NCBI RefSeq assembly: GCF_000426045.1
Contig: NZ_AUEP01000012.1
Location: 126,006-190,005, forward strand
DNA: 64,000 nt
Reading direction: 5' to 3'
DNA from: Marmoricola sp. URHB0036
Lineage (GTDB): Bacteria > Actinomycetota > Actinomycetes > Propionibacteriales > Nocardioidaceae
In this document: piece after piece, positions 52,581-62,655 of the stretch
Layout of the letters: every line of letters starts with the position of its first letter
How positions within the stretch are numbered: the first letter of the stretch is position 1
Made by a program: the position numbers and the translations under genes
Notes under the pieces: model-generated
What the model saw: the letters and a program-made list of their open reading frames with translations, nothing else
What the model was told of the DNA's origin: nothing
The model's database searches: none

Positions 52581-52692
52581 CGCCACGACGGTGTGGCCAC
52601 TGGCCCCCGCGCAGGAGTCGTGCGACGCTCCAAGTCAGCACTCGTCATTGCCGGCGTCCTGTCGGCGTCTCCGACACGAAGGACCGACCGTC

Positions 52693-53160
52693 ATGCGCAC
52701 CTCGCTCGTTCTCGCGGCCCTCGCCCTGTCCCTCGGCTCACTCACCGCGTGTGGCTCCGACGAGAACAGCGCGGACAGCTCCTACTGCAAGGACCTGAAG
52801 GCCGACAAGGCCTACTTCGACAGCTTCAACGGCAGCAGCCCCGACGTCAGCAAGCTCGACGAGGCCTTCGACCGGATGCACTCCCTGGCCGATGAGGCTC
52901 CTGACGCGGTCAAGGACGACTGGAAGGTGCTCGACGGTGCGCTGACCACCATCACCGACGCGTTCAAGGACGCCGGCATCAAGCTCTCCGACCTCGACAA
53001 GCTGCAGCAGGGTCAGATCCCCAAGGGAGCCGACCCGCAGAAGCTGGCGGCGCTGGCCCCCAAGCTGCAGGAGATGAGCAGCGGCAAGGTGGAGACGGCC
53101 TCCAAGAACATCTCCAAGCACGCCAAGAGCACCTGCAAGGTGACGCTCGGCTCCAGCTGA
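52693..53160 (+). CDS. Small secreted lipoprotein, paralogue of the pyr-operon lipoprotein
   Basis: A 155-residue protein: signal peptide MRTSLVLAALALSLGS and lipobox LTAC with the cysteine near residue 20. The mature part has YCKDLKADKA, MHSLADEAPDAVKDDW, GALTTITDAFKDAGIK and a C-terminal CKVTLGSS. This is the same arrangement as the protein at 2721-3173 (two non-lipobox cysteines, same spacing of landmarks). AAGGA lies about 10 bases before ATG 52693. Function unknown. Confidence 0.87.
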   Translation: MRTSLVLAALALSLGSLTACGSDENSADSSYCKDLKADKAYFDSFNGSSPDVSKLDEAFDRMHSLADEAPDAVKDDWKVLDGALTTITDAFKDAGIKLSDLDKLQQGQIPKGADPQKLAALAPKLQEMSSGKVETASKNISKHAKSTCKVTLGSS

Positions 53161-53175
53161 CCACCGATCGGCCGC

Positions 53176-54483
53176 TCAGTGGCGGTCGATCACCTGCGCG
53201 AGCTCGGCGTCCTCGGCCTGCTGCCGCAGGATGAGGGCACGCGTGCGCACCCGGTAGCGCCAGATCTGCACCAGTCCGACGGCCCAGAGCAGGTACTGCA
53301 CGCTCATGGCCCAGCGGAAGGCAGAGGCCGGGTAGTCGGTGCCGCTGCCCGGTGTACGCCAGTCGAGCACCAGCCCGATGGCCACCACGAGGAAGAGGCT
53401 GGCGTAGAAGCCACCCTGGTTGATGATCCCGGTGGCCGCGCCCAGCCGGTGTGCGGGGTTGGAGGTGCGGCCGACGTCGAAGCCGATGATCGACGCCGGT
53501 CCCCCGAGCCCGGCGAAGACGACCAGCGCCACCAGGAGCCAGAGCGGCGCGTTGCCCGGCCAGAGGAGTACGGCGGTCCAGGCGGCGACGAGCGCGCCGA
53601 CGATGCTCAGCACCATCGTGGACCGGTGCCAGGGGTGCGCCCCGACGAGCCAGCCGAGCACCGGCCCCGAGGCCATGATGGCGACCACGATCAGGGTGAG
53701 CAGCAGCCCGGCCGTGGCCGGGGAGCGGCCCTCGCCGCGCACGAAGAAGGGGTACCCCCAGAGCAGGCTCATCGTGGTGGCGCTGAACTGTGAGGTGAAG
53801 TGCATCCAGAAGCCGAGCCGGGTCCCGGGCTGGGCCCAGGAGTCGCCGAGGTTCTGCCGGACCGACGACAGCGAGAGCTGGGGACCGTGCACGTGTCGCT
53901 TGCCCGGTGCGTCCCCGAGCAGGAACAGGAGGGCCACGATGAGCAGCACCCCCACGGAGGCCGCGGCCAGGTACGCCGGCGTCCAGCCGAGGTGACCCAG
54001 AGCCCAGGTCATCGGGATCGCTGCGACGACCGCACCGAGCTGGCCCAGGGTGCCGGTCAGCTGGGTGACCAGCGGGATCCGGCGTACCGGGAACCAGCTG
54101 CTGACCAGCCGCAGCACGCAGATGAAGGTCATCGCGTCGCCGATCCCGACGAAGGCACGCGCCACCAGGGCCACCGGATAGCTCTCGGCGAAGGCGAACG
54201 CTGCCTGCGCCACCGTCAACATCACCAGTCCGGTGAGCAGCACGCTGCGCGGCCCGAACCGGTCGATGACCAGGCCCACCGGCACCTGCATGCCGGCGTA
54301 CACCAGGAGCTGGAGCATGGTGAAGGTCGCGAGCTGGGTCGCGGAGATGTGGAAGCGCTCGGTGGCCACCAGCCCGGCCACGCCCAGCGAGGAGCGGTGG
54401 AAGACGGCCAGGACGTAGATCAGCATCCCGACGATCCAGACGACCCATGCCTCGCGCGGAGTCGATCGCGAGGGTGCCGTCAC
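53176..54483 (-). CDS. MFS transporter
   Basis: A 435-residue major facilitator with 12 predicted transmembrane helices and the typical loop between helices 2 and 3 (GLVIDRFGPRSVLLTG). Residue pattern (HRSSLGVAGL, GIINQGGFYASLFLVV) is typical of broad-specificity MFS members; the substrate cannot be inferred. GTG 54483. It converges on the lipoprotein gene. Confidence 0.85.
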   Translation of the reverse strand: MTAPSRSTPREAWVVWIVGMLIYVLAVFHRSSLGVAGLVATERFHISATQLATFTMLQLLVYAGMQVPVGLVIDRFGPRSVLLTGLVMLTVAQAAFAFAESYPVALVARAFVGIGDAMTFICVLRLVSSWFPVRRIPLVTQLTGTLGQLGAVVAAIPMTWALGHLGWTPAYLAAASVGVLLIVALLFLLGDAPGKRHVHGPQLSLSSVRQNLGDSWAQPGTRLGFWMHFTSQFSATTMSLLWGYPFFVRGEGRSPATAGLLLTLIVVAIMASGPVLGWLVGAHPWHRSTMVLSIVGALVAAWTAVLLWPGNAPLWLLVALVVFAGLGGPASIIGFDVGRTSNPAHRLGAATGIINQGGFYASLFLVVAIGLVLDWRTPGSGTDYPASAFRWAMSVQYLLWAVGLVQIWRYRVRTRALILRQQAEDAELAQVIDRH

Positions 54484-54543
54484 TGGCGCAATTCTACGCG
54501 CGCCGCCGACTCCTCCTGACCACGAGCGGTGTGGCCTCGGTCA

Positions 54544-54984
54544 TCAGTCGAGGCAGAACTCGTTGCCCTCCGGGTCGCCCATGATGATGTGCCCCGCGCT
54601 CACACCGCCGGGCTCGTGGCGCTCCAGGCGGGTGGCTCCCAGCCCGGTCAGTCGCTCGGCCTCCGCCTCGAGGGCGGCCATCCGGTCGTCACCCTGCAGG
54701 CCTGGCGCGGCGCGGACGTCAAGGTGCACGCGGTTCTTCACGGTCTTGCCCTCGGGCACCTTCTGGAAGAACAACCGCGGCCCCACCTTGTCGGGGTCGC
54801 TGACCGCGCTGTAGTCGTTGCGCTGCTCCTCGGGGATGCCCCAGGCGTCGAGCGCCTCCTCCCAGGAGGCGAACGGCGCGGGCGGTGCTTCGGGCGGATA
54901 TCCGAGCACCTCACCCCAGAAGGCACTGAGCCGCGCTGGGTCGGCGCAGTCGAAGGTCACCTGGACCTGCTTGATCGTGCTCAT
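54544..54984 (-). CDS. VOC (glyoxalase-like) family protein
   Basis: A 146-residue protein with two beta-alpha-beta-beta-beta units (VQVTFDCADPARLSAFWGEV, HLDVRAAPGL, IMGDPEGNEFCLD). The end DPEGNEFC is the common VOC signature. Metal and substrate unknown. ATG 54984. The 109-base gap to uvrB holds nothing recognisable. Confidence 0.85.
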   Translation of the reverse strand: MSTIKQVQVTFDCADPARLSAFWGEVLGYPPEAPPAPFASWEEALDAWGIPEEQRNDYSAVSDPDKVGPRLFFQKVPEGKTVKNRVHLDVRAAPGLQGDDRMAALEAEAERLTGLGATRLERHEPGGVSAGHIIMGDPEGNEFCLD

Positions 54985-55093
54985 GAGCGTCGTCCGGTGC
55001 GTGCGATGGCAAGGCGGAGGAGGGAAGGCGGGCTTGAAGCGAAGCGCCCGTCGACCGACGACAACGCCGCCAGCGTGCGTGTCCGGGCGGCGC

Positions 55094-57235
55094 TCATCGG
55101 GTCGCCTCCATCATCTGGCGGAGCTCTTTCTTGAGGTCGGAGATCTCGTCGCGCAACCGGGCTGCCAGCTCGAACTGGAGCTCACCGGCCGCGGCGTGCA
55201 TCTGCTCGGAGAGCTGTTGCACGAGCTCGGCGAGGTCGCTGGACGGGATGCCAGCGGTGTCGGGCAGCCGCTCGTGCATCCGCTCGACCTTGTCGGCTCC
55301 CATCCGGGACAGCCCCGGCACGGGGGCCTTCTTGCTGCGGTCGCCGCGGGCACCGGTGCCCTGCCAGGTCTGGAGCAGCTCCTGGGTGGTCTCGTCCTCA
55401 CGGGCGAGCATGTCGGTGATGTCGGCGATCTTCTTGCGCAACGGCTGGGGATCCACACCGTGGGCCACGTTGTAGGCGACCTGCTTGGCGCGACGGCGGT
55501 TGGTCTCGTCGATGGCCATCTCCATCGAGGGCGTCATCCGGTCGGCGTACATGACCACCTGGCCGGAGACGTTGCGCGCGGCGCGACCGATCGTCTGGAT
55601 CAGGGACTTGTCGGAGCGCAGGAAGCCCTCCTTGTCGGCGTCGAGGATGGCGACCAGCGACACCTCGGGGAGGTCGAGCCCCTCGCGGAGCAGGTTGATG
55701 CCGACGAGCACGTCGTACTCCCCCAGCCGCAGGTCACGCAGCAGCTCGATGCGCTTGAGGGTGTCGACCTCGGAGTGGAGGTAGCGGGTGCGGATGCCGT
55801 TCTCGAGGAGGTAGTCGGTGAGGTCCTCGGACATCTTCTTGGTCAACGTCGTGACGAGGACCCGCTCGTTCTTCTCCACGCGTGCATTGATCTCGCCCAT
55901 GAGGTCGTCGATCTGGCCCTTGGTCGGCTTGACGATCACCTCGGGGTCGACGAGGCCGGTGGGCCGGATGATCTGCTCGACGACGTTGTCGATGCCCCCG
56001 CCCTTGCTGATCTCGTAGTTGCCCGGGGTCGCGGAGAGGTAGACGGTCTGGCCGATCCGGTCGAGGAACTCCTCCCAGCGCAGCGGGCGGTTGTCCATCG
56101 CGCTCGGCAGCCGGAAGCCGTGGTCGACCAGGTTGCGCTTACGGGACATGTCGCCTTCGTACATCCCCCCGATCTGGGGCACTGCGACGTGGGACTCGTC
56201 GACGACGAGCACGAAGTCTTCCGGGAAGTAGTCGAGCAGGCAGTTGGGGGCGCTGCCACGGGAGCGGCCGTCGATGTGCATCGAGTAGTTCTCGATGCCG
56301 GAGCAGGAGCCGACCTGGCGCATCATCTCCACGTCGTAGGTCGTGCGCATCCGGAGCCGCTGGGCCTCGAGGAGCTTGCCCTGCTTCTCGAAGGAGGCCA
56401 CCTGCTCCTCGAGCTCGGCCTCGATGCCGTTGATCGCCCGCTCCATCCGGGCCGGACCGGCGACGTAGTGGGTGGCCGGGAAGACGTAGACCTCGTTGTC
56501 GTCGGTGAGGATCTCGCCGGTGACCGGGTGCAAGGTCATCAGCCGCTCGATCTCGTCGCCGAAGAACTCCACCCGCACGGCGTGCTCCTCGTAGACCGGG
56601 AAGATCTCCAGGGTGTCACCGCGCACGCGGAAGGTGCCTCGGGTGAAGGAGAGGTCGTTGCGGGTGTACTGGATCTCGACGAGCCGGCGGAGGACGTCGT
56701 CGCGGTCCATCTCGTTGCCGACCTTGAGCCGGAGCATGCGGTCGACGTACTCCTGCGGGGTGCCGAGGCCGTAGATGCAGGACACCGTCGAGACCACGAT
56801 GACGTCGCGCCGGGTCAGCAGCGAGTTGGTCGCCGAGTGGCGAAGCCGCTCGACCTCCTCGTTGATCGAGGAGTCCTTCTCGATGTAGGTGTCGGTCTGC
56901 GGGACGTAGGCCTCGGGTTGGTAGTAGTCGTAGTAGGAGACGAAGTACTCGATCGCGTTGTCGGGGAACAGCTGGCGCAGCTCGTTGGCGAACTGGGCGG
57001 CCAGCGTCTTGTTGGGCTGCATCACCAGGATCGGTCGCTGGAGCTGCTCGGCCACCCAGGCGACGGTCGCGGTCTTGCCGGTGCCGGTGGCACCGAGCAG
57101 CACGACGTCCTTCTCCCCGCCCTGGATGCGCTTCACGATCTCCGCGATCGCGGTCGGCTGGTCGCCGGAGGGGGTGTACTCCGACTTCACCTCGAACGGC
57201 GCCACCCGGCGCTCGAGATCGGTCACTGGACGCAT
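55094..57235 (-). CDS. uvrB: UvrABC system protein B
   Basis: UvrB verifies DNA lesions for excision repair with UvrA and UvrC. The 713-residue protein has Walker [12 protein letters not shown] (about 48-58), the beta-hairpin region [20 protein letters not shown], Walker B VVDESHV, helicase motifs ([17 protein letters not shown]) and a C-terminal UVR domain ([20 protein letters not shown]). Start ATG 57235 ([16 protein letters not shown]). A LexA-type box was not found by eye. Confidence 0.96.
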   Translation of the reverse strand: MRPVTDLERRVAPFEVKSEYTPSGDQPTAIAEIVKRIQGGEKDVVLLGATGTGKTATVAWVAEQLQRPILVMQPNKTLAAQFANELRQLFPDNAIEYFVSYYDYYQPEAYVPQTDTYIEKDSSINEEVERLRHSATNSLLTRRDVIVVSTVSCIYGLGTPQEYVDRMLRLKVGNEMDRDDVLRRLVEIQYTRNDLSFTRGTFRVRGDTLEIFPVYEEHAVRVEFFGDEIERLMTLHPVTGEILTDDNEVYVFPATHYVAGPARMERAINGIEAELEEQVASFEKQGKLLEAQRLRMRTTYDVEMMRQVGSCSGIENYSMHIDGRSRGSAPNCLLDYFPEDFVLVVDESHVAVPQIGGMYEGDMSRKRNLVDHGFRLPSAMDNRPLRWEEFLDRIGQTVYLSATPGNYEISKGGGIDNVVEQIIRPTGLVDPEVIVKPTKGQIDDLMGEINARVEKNERVLVTTLTKKMSEDLTDYLLENGIRTRYLHSEVDTLKRIELLRDLRLGEYDVLVGINLLREGLDLPEVSLVAILDADKEGFLRSDKSLIQTIGRAARNVSGQVVMYADRMTPSMEMAIDETNRRRAKQVAYNVAHGVDPQPLRKKIADITDMLAREDETTQELLQTWQGTGARGDRSKKAPVPGLSRMGADKVERMHERLPDTAGIPSSDLAELVQQLSEQMHAAAGELQFELAARLRDEISDLKKELRQMMEATR

Positions 57236-57281
57236 GCATCCAGCCTACGGGCGACCACTGACGCTTCTCGAAAACCCGGTG

Positions 57282-57965
57282 TCAGGCCCGGCTCCCCAGC
57301 CACTCGAAGCAGTGCTCGGGCCGCCCCGTCGAGCCGTAGCGCAGGGTGAGCTGGACACGGCCGTCGCGGGCGAGGTCGGAGAGGTAGCGCTGGGCCGTGG
57401 CACGCGAAACGCCCGTGGCGTCCGCGACCTCGACCGCGGTGAGGGCGTCCTCGGCCGCGCGCAAGACCTCCACGATCGCCTCGGAGGTCACCGGCGAGCG
57501 TCCCTTGGGAGAGCGCGCGACCGGGGTGTCGGCCGTCCGCAACGCCTGGAGTGCGCGGTCGACGCCGGTCTGGTCGAGCTCGGCGCCGCTCTCCAGCACC
57601 TGCCAGAAGCGACGGAACGCGGCCAGCCGCTCGACCAGCACGCCGGGCGGGAACGGCTTGAGCACGTAGTTGAGGGCACCGGCCGCGATCGCACGTCGTA
57701 CGACGGTCGGGTCCTCGGCGGCGCTGACCATCATCACCGCGGCACCGAACCGCCCGATCGCGGCGGAGCCGCTGCCGTCGGGCAGGTACTCGTCGAGCAG
57801 CACCAGGTCGGGCGGCGTCCGCTCGGCCTGCTCGAGGGCCTCCGCGATCGTCCGGGCGACGGCTACGACCTCGAAGCCCTCCGCCTGTCCGACGTACGAC
57901 GCATGCAGCTGGACCACCCGGAAGTCGTCGTCGACCACCAGCACCCTGATCGGTGGCCGGCTCAC
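57282..57965 (-). CDS. Response regulator, CitB/DcuR type
   Basis: A 227-residue regulator. Receiver domain (about 1-120): acidic pocket VVDDD, phospho-acceptor Asp in LVLLDEYLPDGSG, Lys in NYVLKPFPP. After a linker, a C-terminal HTH (AVEVADATGVSRATAQRYLS) is typical of the CitB/DctR group. GTG 57965 overlaps the histidine kinase stop (GTGA). It probably controls the divergent ABC importer genes. Confidence 0.88.
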   Translation of the reverse strand: MSRPPIRVLVVDDDFRVVQLHASYVGQAEGFEVVAVARTIAEALEQAERTPPDLVLLDEYLPDGSGSAAIGRFGAAVMMVSAAEDPTVVRRAIAAGALNYVLKPFPPGVLVERLAAFRRFWQVLESGAELDQTGVDRALQALRTADTPVARSPKGRSPVTSEAIVEVLRAAEDALTAVEVADATGVSRATAQRYLSDLARDGRVQLTLRYGSTGRPEHCFEWLGSRA

Positions 57966-59653
57966 CGCACGCTCTCTTCCTGGGTACGACGGTCGGCAGG
58001 TCGCGTCGCGAGCACTCCAGCGAGCACCGCCTCGAACGCAGCTCCGTGATCGGCTCCGCCGCCGTCGACGAGAGTGACATCGCCACCGTGAGCCCGGGCG
58101 GTGTGACGGGCGAGGGCCAGACCGATCCCGTGGCCCGCGGCGCTCGAGTCACGCGTGGTGAACCCGTGGTCGTAGAGCTGGCCGGCCAGCTCCGGCGGCA
58201 CCCCGTCGCCACTGTCGGCGACGTGCACCACGAGGTCGGCGCCGTCGGACACGAGCGTCACCTCGACCCAGCGCGGGTCACGTGCGCCCTCCTCGGCCGC
58301 GCGGATACCGTTGTCGATCAGATTGCCGACGACGGTCACCACGTCGAGGGGATGGACGACCCGCGCGTCCAGCCAGGTCGCCTCCGACACGACCAGCGAC
58401 ACCCCGGCCTCGGAGGCAGCGGCGGCCTTGGCGGCGAGCAGGCCCGCCAGGTAGGGGTCGTCCACGCCGGTCACCCAGGTGGTCTGGGCATTCAGCTCCT
58501 CGACGTACCCACGAGCAGCGTCGAGGTCGCCGTGGTGGAGCATCCCGGTCAGCGTGTGCAGGCGGTTGCGGTGCTCGTGGGACTGTGCGCGCAGCGCGTC
58601 GGTCAGCGCCCGGGTGGCTTCGAGCTCGCGCGCGAGGTGATCGAGGTCCGACCGGTCGCGCAGGATCAGCACCTGGCCGAGGTCACGGCCGTCACGCTGC
58701 ACCACCAGCCGCGTGGCCACGACGACCCGGCCGCCCACGACGCGGAGCACGCCGTCCGGCGCCGGCTCCTGCTGGAACAGGTCCACCAGCTCGGGCCCGG
58801 CGCCTGAGTCCTCGATCGTGGTGCCGCGCCGTAGGCCCCGCCCGGCCGACGGGCCGACGAGCCGGTCGGCCTCCGGGTTGCTCACGGTGACGCGGCCGTC
58901 CGTGTCGACGGCCACGACCGCGTCGCGTACGCCGCCGAGTACCGCTGCGTGCTCCCGGAGCAGGTCGGCCATCTCCTCGGGCTCGAGACCCAGCGTCGTA
59001 CGACGGAGTCGGCGCACCAGCGTGACCGCGCCGACCACCCCGACCGCGAGTGGTGCGAGCGCGACCAGCGCGAGGAGGAGCACCAGCTTGCGGGTCTCGT
59101 GGGAGATCTCCGAAGTGGCGATGCCGACGCTCACCTCACCCACCACCTGGCCGTCGGCGTTGCGCAGCGGGACCTTGCCTCGCGCCGAGTAGCCCAGGGT
59201 GCCCTTCTCGATGGTGACGACCTCGCGCCCTCTGAGCGCCTCGTCGGGACTGGTGCTGACCATCTTGCCGACGTTGGAGGGGGTCGGGTGGCTGAAGCGG
59301 ATGCCGTGGTCGTCGGTGACGACGACGTACAGCGCCTGGGTCTCCCGACGTATCCGCTCGGCCTGTTGCTGGAGCGGGCCGGCGGGATCCGGCCGGTCCG
59401 TGGTCACCCTTTGGGCGACGGTCGGGTCCGAGGCCAGGCTCCGCGCGATGGCGAGCGCGCGCTGCTCGTACTGCTGCTCGAGGTCGCGCCGCAGCACGTA
59501 CGTCGACGCCGCGAGCGACACCAGCACGACCACCACCAGGAGCAGCAGCAAGGCCACCGCGGCCTGGGTGCCCAGGGCGAGGCGACGACGTGTCCCCCGG
59601 CGGCGGGGCACCGGCGGTGAGGAGCGCGGCACCGACTCACTGTACGACCGCAC
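57962..59653 (-). CDS. Sensor histidine kinase, CitA/DcuS type
   Basis: A 563-residue membrane kinase: transmembrane helix 1 (about 30-50), an extracytoplasmic sCache/PAS-like sensor (about 55-190), transmembrane helix 2 (VLLLALVALAPLAVGVVGAV), a cytoplasmic PAS domain (about 240-340), H-box QSHEHRNRLHTLTGML (phospho-His) and an ATPase domain (GNLIDNGIRAAEEG, GDGVPPELAG, GHGIGLALARH). The architecture is that of sensors of small carboxylates, but the ligand here is unknown. GTG 59653; divergent from the ABC importer. Confidence 0.88.
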   Translation of the reverse strand: MRSYSESVPRSSPPVPRRRGTRRRLALGTQAAVALLLLLVVVVLVSLAASTYVLRRDLEQQYEQRALAIARSLASDPTVAQRVTTDRPDPAGPLQQQAERIRRETQALYVVVTDDHGIRFSHPTPSNVGKMVSTSPDEALRGREVVTIEKGTLGYSARGKVPLRNADGQVVGEVSVGIATSEISHETRKLVLLLALVALAPLAVGVVGAVTLVRRLRRTTLGLEPEEMADLLREHAAVLGGVRDAVVAVDTDGRVTVSNPEADRLVGPSAGRGLRRGTTIEDSGAGPELVDLFQQEPAPDGVLRVVGGRVVVATRLVVQRDGRDLGQVLILRDRSDLDHLARELEATRALTDALRAQSHEHRNRLHTLTGMLHHGDLDAARGYVEELNAQTTWVTGVDDPYLAGLLAAKAAAASEAGVSLVVSEATWLDARVVHPLDVVTVVGNLIDNGIRAAEEGARDPRWVEVTLVSDGADLVVHVADSGDGVPPELAGQLYDHGFTTRDSSAAGHGIGLALARHTARAHGGDVTLVDGGGADHGAAFEAVLAGVLATRPADRRTQEESVR

Positions 59654-59663
59654 GACCCCATGA

Positions 59664-59733
59664 GCAGAACGCGCAGAACGCAGTTTGTGCGGGCTTCGTC
59701 GTCAACCTGCACAAGGATGGTGACAGCCGTCAC
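59664..59733. promoter_or_regulatory. Candidate operator region between the two-component and ABC importer genes
   Basis: The 101-base divergent gap contains a 9-bp tandem direct repeat (GCAGAACGC twice, 59664-59681), an inverted repeat TTGTGC-N18-GCACAA (59685-59714) and GTGAC-N4-GTCAC (59720-59733). Response regulators of this class often bind direct repeats. No site has been proven here. Confidence 0.45.
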
Positions 59734-59754
59734 AGGCTCCTACGGTCCTGCCCC

Positions 59755-60582
59755 ATGACCCAGAACACCACCACCGCCGGCTCACCGGCCATCGCGTTGC
59801 GAGACGCGACGAAGCGGTTCCCGACCAAGGACGGCGGCACCTTCACCGCGATCCGCGACGTGACCCTGGACATCGCCGCTGGCGAGTTCGTGGCCGTCGT
59901 CGGACCCACCGGTTGTGGCAAGTCGACCACTCTCTCGCTCGTGTCCGGGCTCGAGCCCGCGTCGAGGGGAACGGTCCGCGTGCACGACGCACCGGTCACC
60001 GGGATCCCCGACGGCGTCGGGTACATGTTCCAGGCCGACGCCGTGCTGCCGTGGAAGAACGTCCTCGACAACGTCGCGCTCGGCCCGCGCTACCGGGGTA
60101 TGCCGAAGCGGGACGCCGAGGCCAAGGCGCGCGACTGGATCGAGCGCGTCGGACTGACCGGTTTCGAGGACCGCTACCCCCACCAGCTCTCCGGCGGGAT
60201 GCGCAAGCGCGTCGCGATGGCGCAGACCCTGATCACCGAGCCGTCGCTGCTGCTCCTCGACGAGCCCTTCGGCGCGCTCGACGTGCAGACCCGGGAGCTG
60301 ATGCAGGACGAGCTGCTCGAGCTGTGGTCCGGCACCGGGGCGGCCGTCGTGTTCGTCACCCACGACCTCACCGAGGCGATCAGCCTCGCCGACCGGGTCG
60401 TCGTGATGACCGCCGGCCCGGCCACCATCAAGGACGTCGTCGACATCGACCTGCCGCGTCCACGCCGGGTCGAGGAGATCCGGCTCACCCCGGAGTTCAT
60501 CGAGATCTACAAGCGCGTGTGGGACTCCCTGCGCGAAGAGGTCGAGATCACCCGAGCCAGAGGAGCCTCCCGTGTCGCTTGA
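59755..60582 (+). CDS. ABC transporter ATP-binding protein (nitrate/sulfonate/NMT1 type)
   Basis: A 275-residue ATPase: Walker A GPTGCGKSTT (about 59-68), Q-loop YMFQADAVLPW, signature LSGGMRKRVA, Walker B LLLLDEPFGALD and H-loop VTHDLTEA. The pattern is that of the SsuB/TauB/ThiZ group. Start ATG 59755. The end overlaps the permease gene by 11 bases. Confidence 0.92.
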   Translation: MTQNTTTAGSPAIALRDATKRFPTKDGGTFTAIRDVTLDIAAGEFVAVVGPTGCGKSTTLSLVSGLEPASRGTVRVHDAPVTGIPDGVGYMFQADAVLPWKNVLDNVALGPRYRGMPKRDAEAKARDWIERVGLTGFEDRYPHQLSGGMRKRVAMAQTLITEPSLLLLDEPFGALDVQTRELMQDELLELWSGTGAAVVFVTHDLTEAISLADRVVVMTAGPATIKDVVDIDLPRPRRVEEIRLTPEFIEIYKRVWDSLREEVEITRARGASRVA

Positions 60583-61471
60583 GACCCAGCACCCCGACAG
60601 CACCGTGACCGCATCGTCTGCCTCGACCGCATCGACCGCATCGACCGCCGATGGGGAGACCGCACCCAGGAAGCGGCGTACAAGGGACTGGAGGGTCGTC
60701 ACCGGCGTCCGCATCCTGCTCGTCGTCGTGTGGCTGGCCTCGTGGGAGATCGCGGCCCGCACGATCATCGACCCGTTCTTCTACTCCAGCCCCTCGGCGA
60801 TCTGGCAGAAGCTGGTCACCTGGTTCACCGAGGGCACCTCGCAGGGCTCGATCTGGTCCAACATCCTGATCACCCTCGAGGAGGCCGTGCTCGGGTTCAT
60901 CATCGGCACCATCGCCGGCGTCGTGCTCGGTGTGCTGCTCGGCCGCAGCCGCTTCCTGGCCGACGTGCTCGCCCCGTTCATCAAGGGCGCCAACGCGATC
61001 CCGCGCATCGTGCTGGCGTCGCTGTTCGTCATCTGGTTCGGCCTCGGACTGTCCTCGAAGGTCGCCACCGCGTTCGTGCTCGTCTTCTTCGCGGTGTTCT
61101 TCAACGCCTTCCAGGGCGCCCGCGAGGTCGACCGGGTGCTGGTTGACAACGCCCGCATCCTCGGCGCGAACCGGCGCGACCTGCTGCGCACGATCATCCT
61201 GCCCAGCGCGACGTCCTGGATCCTCGCGTCGATGCACGTGGCCTTCGGCTTCGCCCTGATCGGCGCTGTGGTCGGCGAGTTCACCGGCGCCGACAAGGGC
61301 ATGGGGCTGCTGATCAACAAGTCCCAGGGCAACTTCGACGCCCCCGGCATCTACGCCGGGATGCTCGTCATCACCGTGATCGCCCTCGTGGCCGAGTGGC
61401 TCATCACCCGACTGGAACGACGGCTCACGTCGTGGCGACCACCGTCCACGAGCCAGGCCGCCGGCATCTGA
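60572..61471 (+). CDS. ABC transporter permease
   Basis: A 299-residue BPD-type permease with about six transmembrane helices. The EAA-like loop is ARILGANRRDLLRTIILPSA. The N-terminus has a low-complexity Ser/Thr/Ala repeat (ASSASTASTASTADG) of about 20 residues, followed by a basic stretch. Start GTG 60572 with AGGAG upstream. Confidence 0.9.
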   Translation: MSLETQHPDSTVTASSASTASTASTADGETAPRKRRTRDWRVVTGVRILLVVVWLASWEIAARTIIDPFFYSSPSAIWQKLVTWFTEGTSQGSIWSNILITLEEAVLGFIIGTIAGVVLGVLLGRSRFLADVLAPFIKGANAIPRIVLASLFVIWFGLGLSSKVATAFVLVFFAVFFNAFQGAREVDRVLVDNARILGANRRDLLRTIILPSATSWILASMHVAFGFALIGAVVGEFTGADKGMGLLINKSQGNFDAPGIYAGMLVITVIALVAEWLITRLERRLTSWRPPSTSQAAGI

Positions 61472-61499
61472 CTCCCCCACCATCACAAGGAGAACTCAC

Positions 61500-62567
61500 A
61501 TGAAGAACAGCACCCGGCGCATCGCCGCCACCCTCACCGCGGCCGCGCTGGCCGCCTCCACCGCAGCCTGCGGACGTACGTCGTCCACCGGTTCCGACAA
61601 CGGCGACGACGCCTCCGGCACGCCCAAGGTGAGCATCATGGTCGGCGGCATCGACAAGGTGATCTACCTGCCCGCGATGCTCACCGACCGGCTCGGCTAC
61701 TTCAAGGACGCCGGGGTCGATGTCTCCCTGAAGACCGAGCCGTCGGGCGCCACGGCTGAGAACGTGCTCGTCGCCGGCAAGGTGCAGGGCGTGGTCGGGT
61801 TCTACGACCACACCGTCACGTTGCAGGCCCAGGGCAAGTGCATCGAGAGCGTCGTACAGCTCGCGAAGGTGCCGGGCGAGGCCGAGGTCGTCTCGACGAA
61901 GTCGGCCGGGTCCGTCGCGGGCGCCGACGACTTCTCCGGCAAGAAGCTCGGGGTCACCTCACCGGGGTCGTCGACCGACTACCTGACGCAGTACCTCGCC
62001 AAGAAGAACGGCATCGACAGCGAGAAGTACACGACCGTGACCGCTGGCGCGGGCTCGACCTTCATCGCTGCGCTGCAGAACGGCGGGATCGACGCCGGCA
62101 TGACCACCGACCCGACGATCGCCTCGGCGGTCGACAAGGGCCTCGGCAAGGTGATGATCGACATGCGCACCGAGGAAGGGACCCAGAAGGCGCTCGGCGG
62201 TCTCTACCCGGCGGCGTCCATGTACATGGACTGCAGCTACGTGAAGGAGAACCCGAAGACCGTGCAGAAGCTGGTCAACGCGTTCGTTCGGACGATGAAG
62301 TGGATCCACACCCACAGCGCCGCGGAGATCGCGGCCAAGATGCCGAAGGACTACAACGGCGGCGACCCGGCGCTCTACGAGAAGTCCATCAAGGACTCCT
62401 CGACGATGTTCACCCCCGACGGCGTGATGCCCGACGGTGGACCGGAGACCGTGCTCGACGTGCTCGGCACCTTCAGCGACGTGGTCAAGGAGAAGAAGGA
62501 CGACATCGACCTCTCCAAGACCTACACCACGAAGTTCGCGGAGGCCGCCCAGGGGAATGCCGGGTAG
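61500..62567 (+). CDS. ABC transporter substrate-binding lipoprotein, NMT1/SsuA type
   Basis: A 355-residue lipoprotein: signal peptide with lipobox STAAC (cysteine near residue 24) and the two-lobe NMT1/THI5-like fold (YLPAMLTDRLGYFKDAGVDV, LGVTSPGSSTDYL, AALQNGGIDAGMTTDP). The ligand may be a sulfonate, nitrate, aromatic acid or thiamine precursor; the sequence does not decide. AAGGAG lies 7 bases before ATG 61500. Confidence 0.9.
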   Translation: MKNSTRRIAATLTAAALAASTAACGRTSSTGSDNGDDASGTPKVSIMVGGIDKVIYLPAMLTDRLGYFKDAGVDVSLKTEPSGATAENVLVAGKVQGVVGFYDHTVTLQAQGKCIESVVQLAKVPGEAEVVSTKSAGSVAGADDFSGKKLGVTSPGSSTDYLTQYLAKKNGIDSEKYTTVTAGAGSTFIAALQNGGIDAGMTTDPTIASAVDKGLGKVMIDMRTEEGTQKALGGLYPAASMYMDCSYVKENPKTVQKLVNAFVRTMKWIHTHSAAEIAAKMPKDYNGGDPALYEKSIKDSSTMFTPDGVMPDGGPETVLDVLGTFSDVVKEKKDDIDLSKTYTTKFAEAAQGNAG

Positions 62568-62584
62568 TCACAGCAGCCCCACAG

Positions 62585-62622
62585 GACGCAGGTTTCCCCG
62601 GGCGCCCGGGGAAACCTGCGTC
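62585..62622. terminator. Perfect 38-base palindrome behind the ABC operon
   Basis: Arms of 19 bases (gacgcaggtttccccgggc) pair perfectly with no loop spacer. It lies 18 bases after the substrate-binding protein stop. The core TTTCCCCGG-GC/GC-CCGGGGAAA recalls the palindrome at 12723-12744. Likely terminator, possibly also a member of that repeat family. Confidence 0.75.
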
Positions 62623-62655
62623 GTGTCACACCAGGGCCGCCGTACGCCGCTGTGA

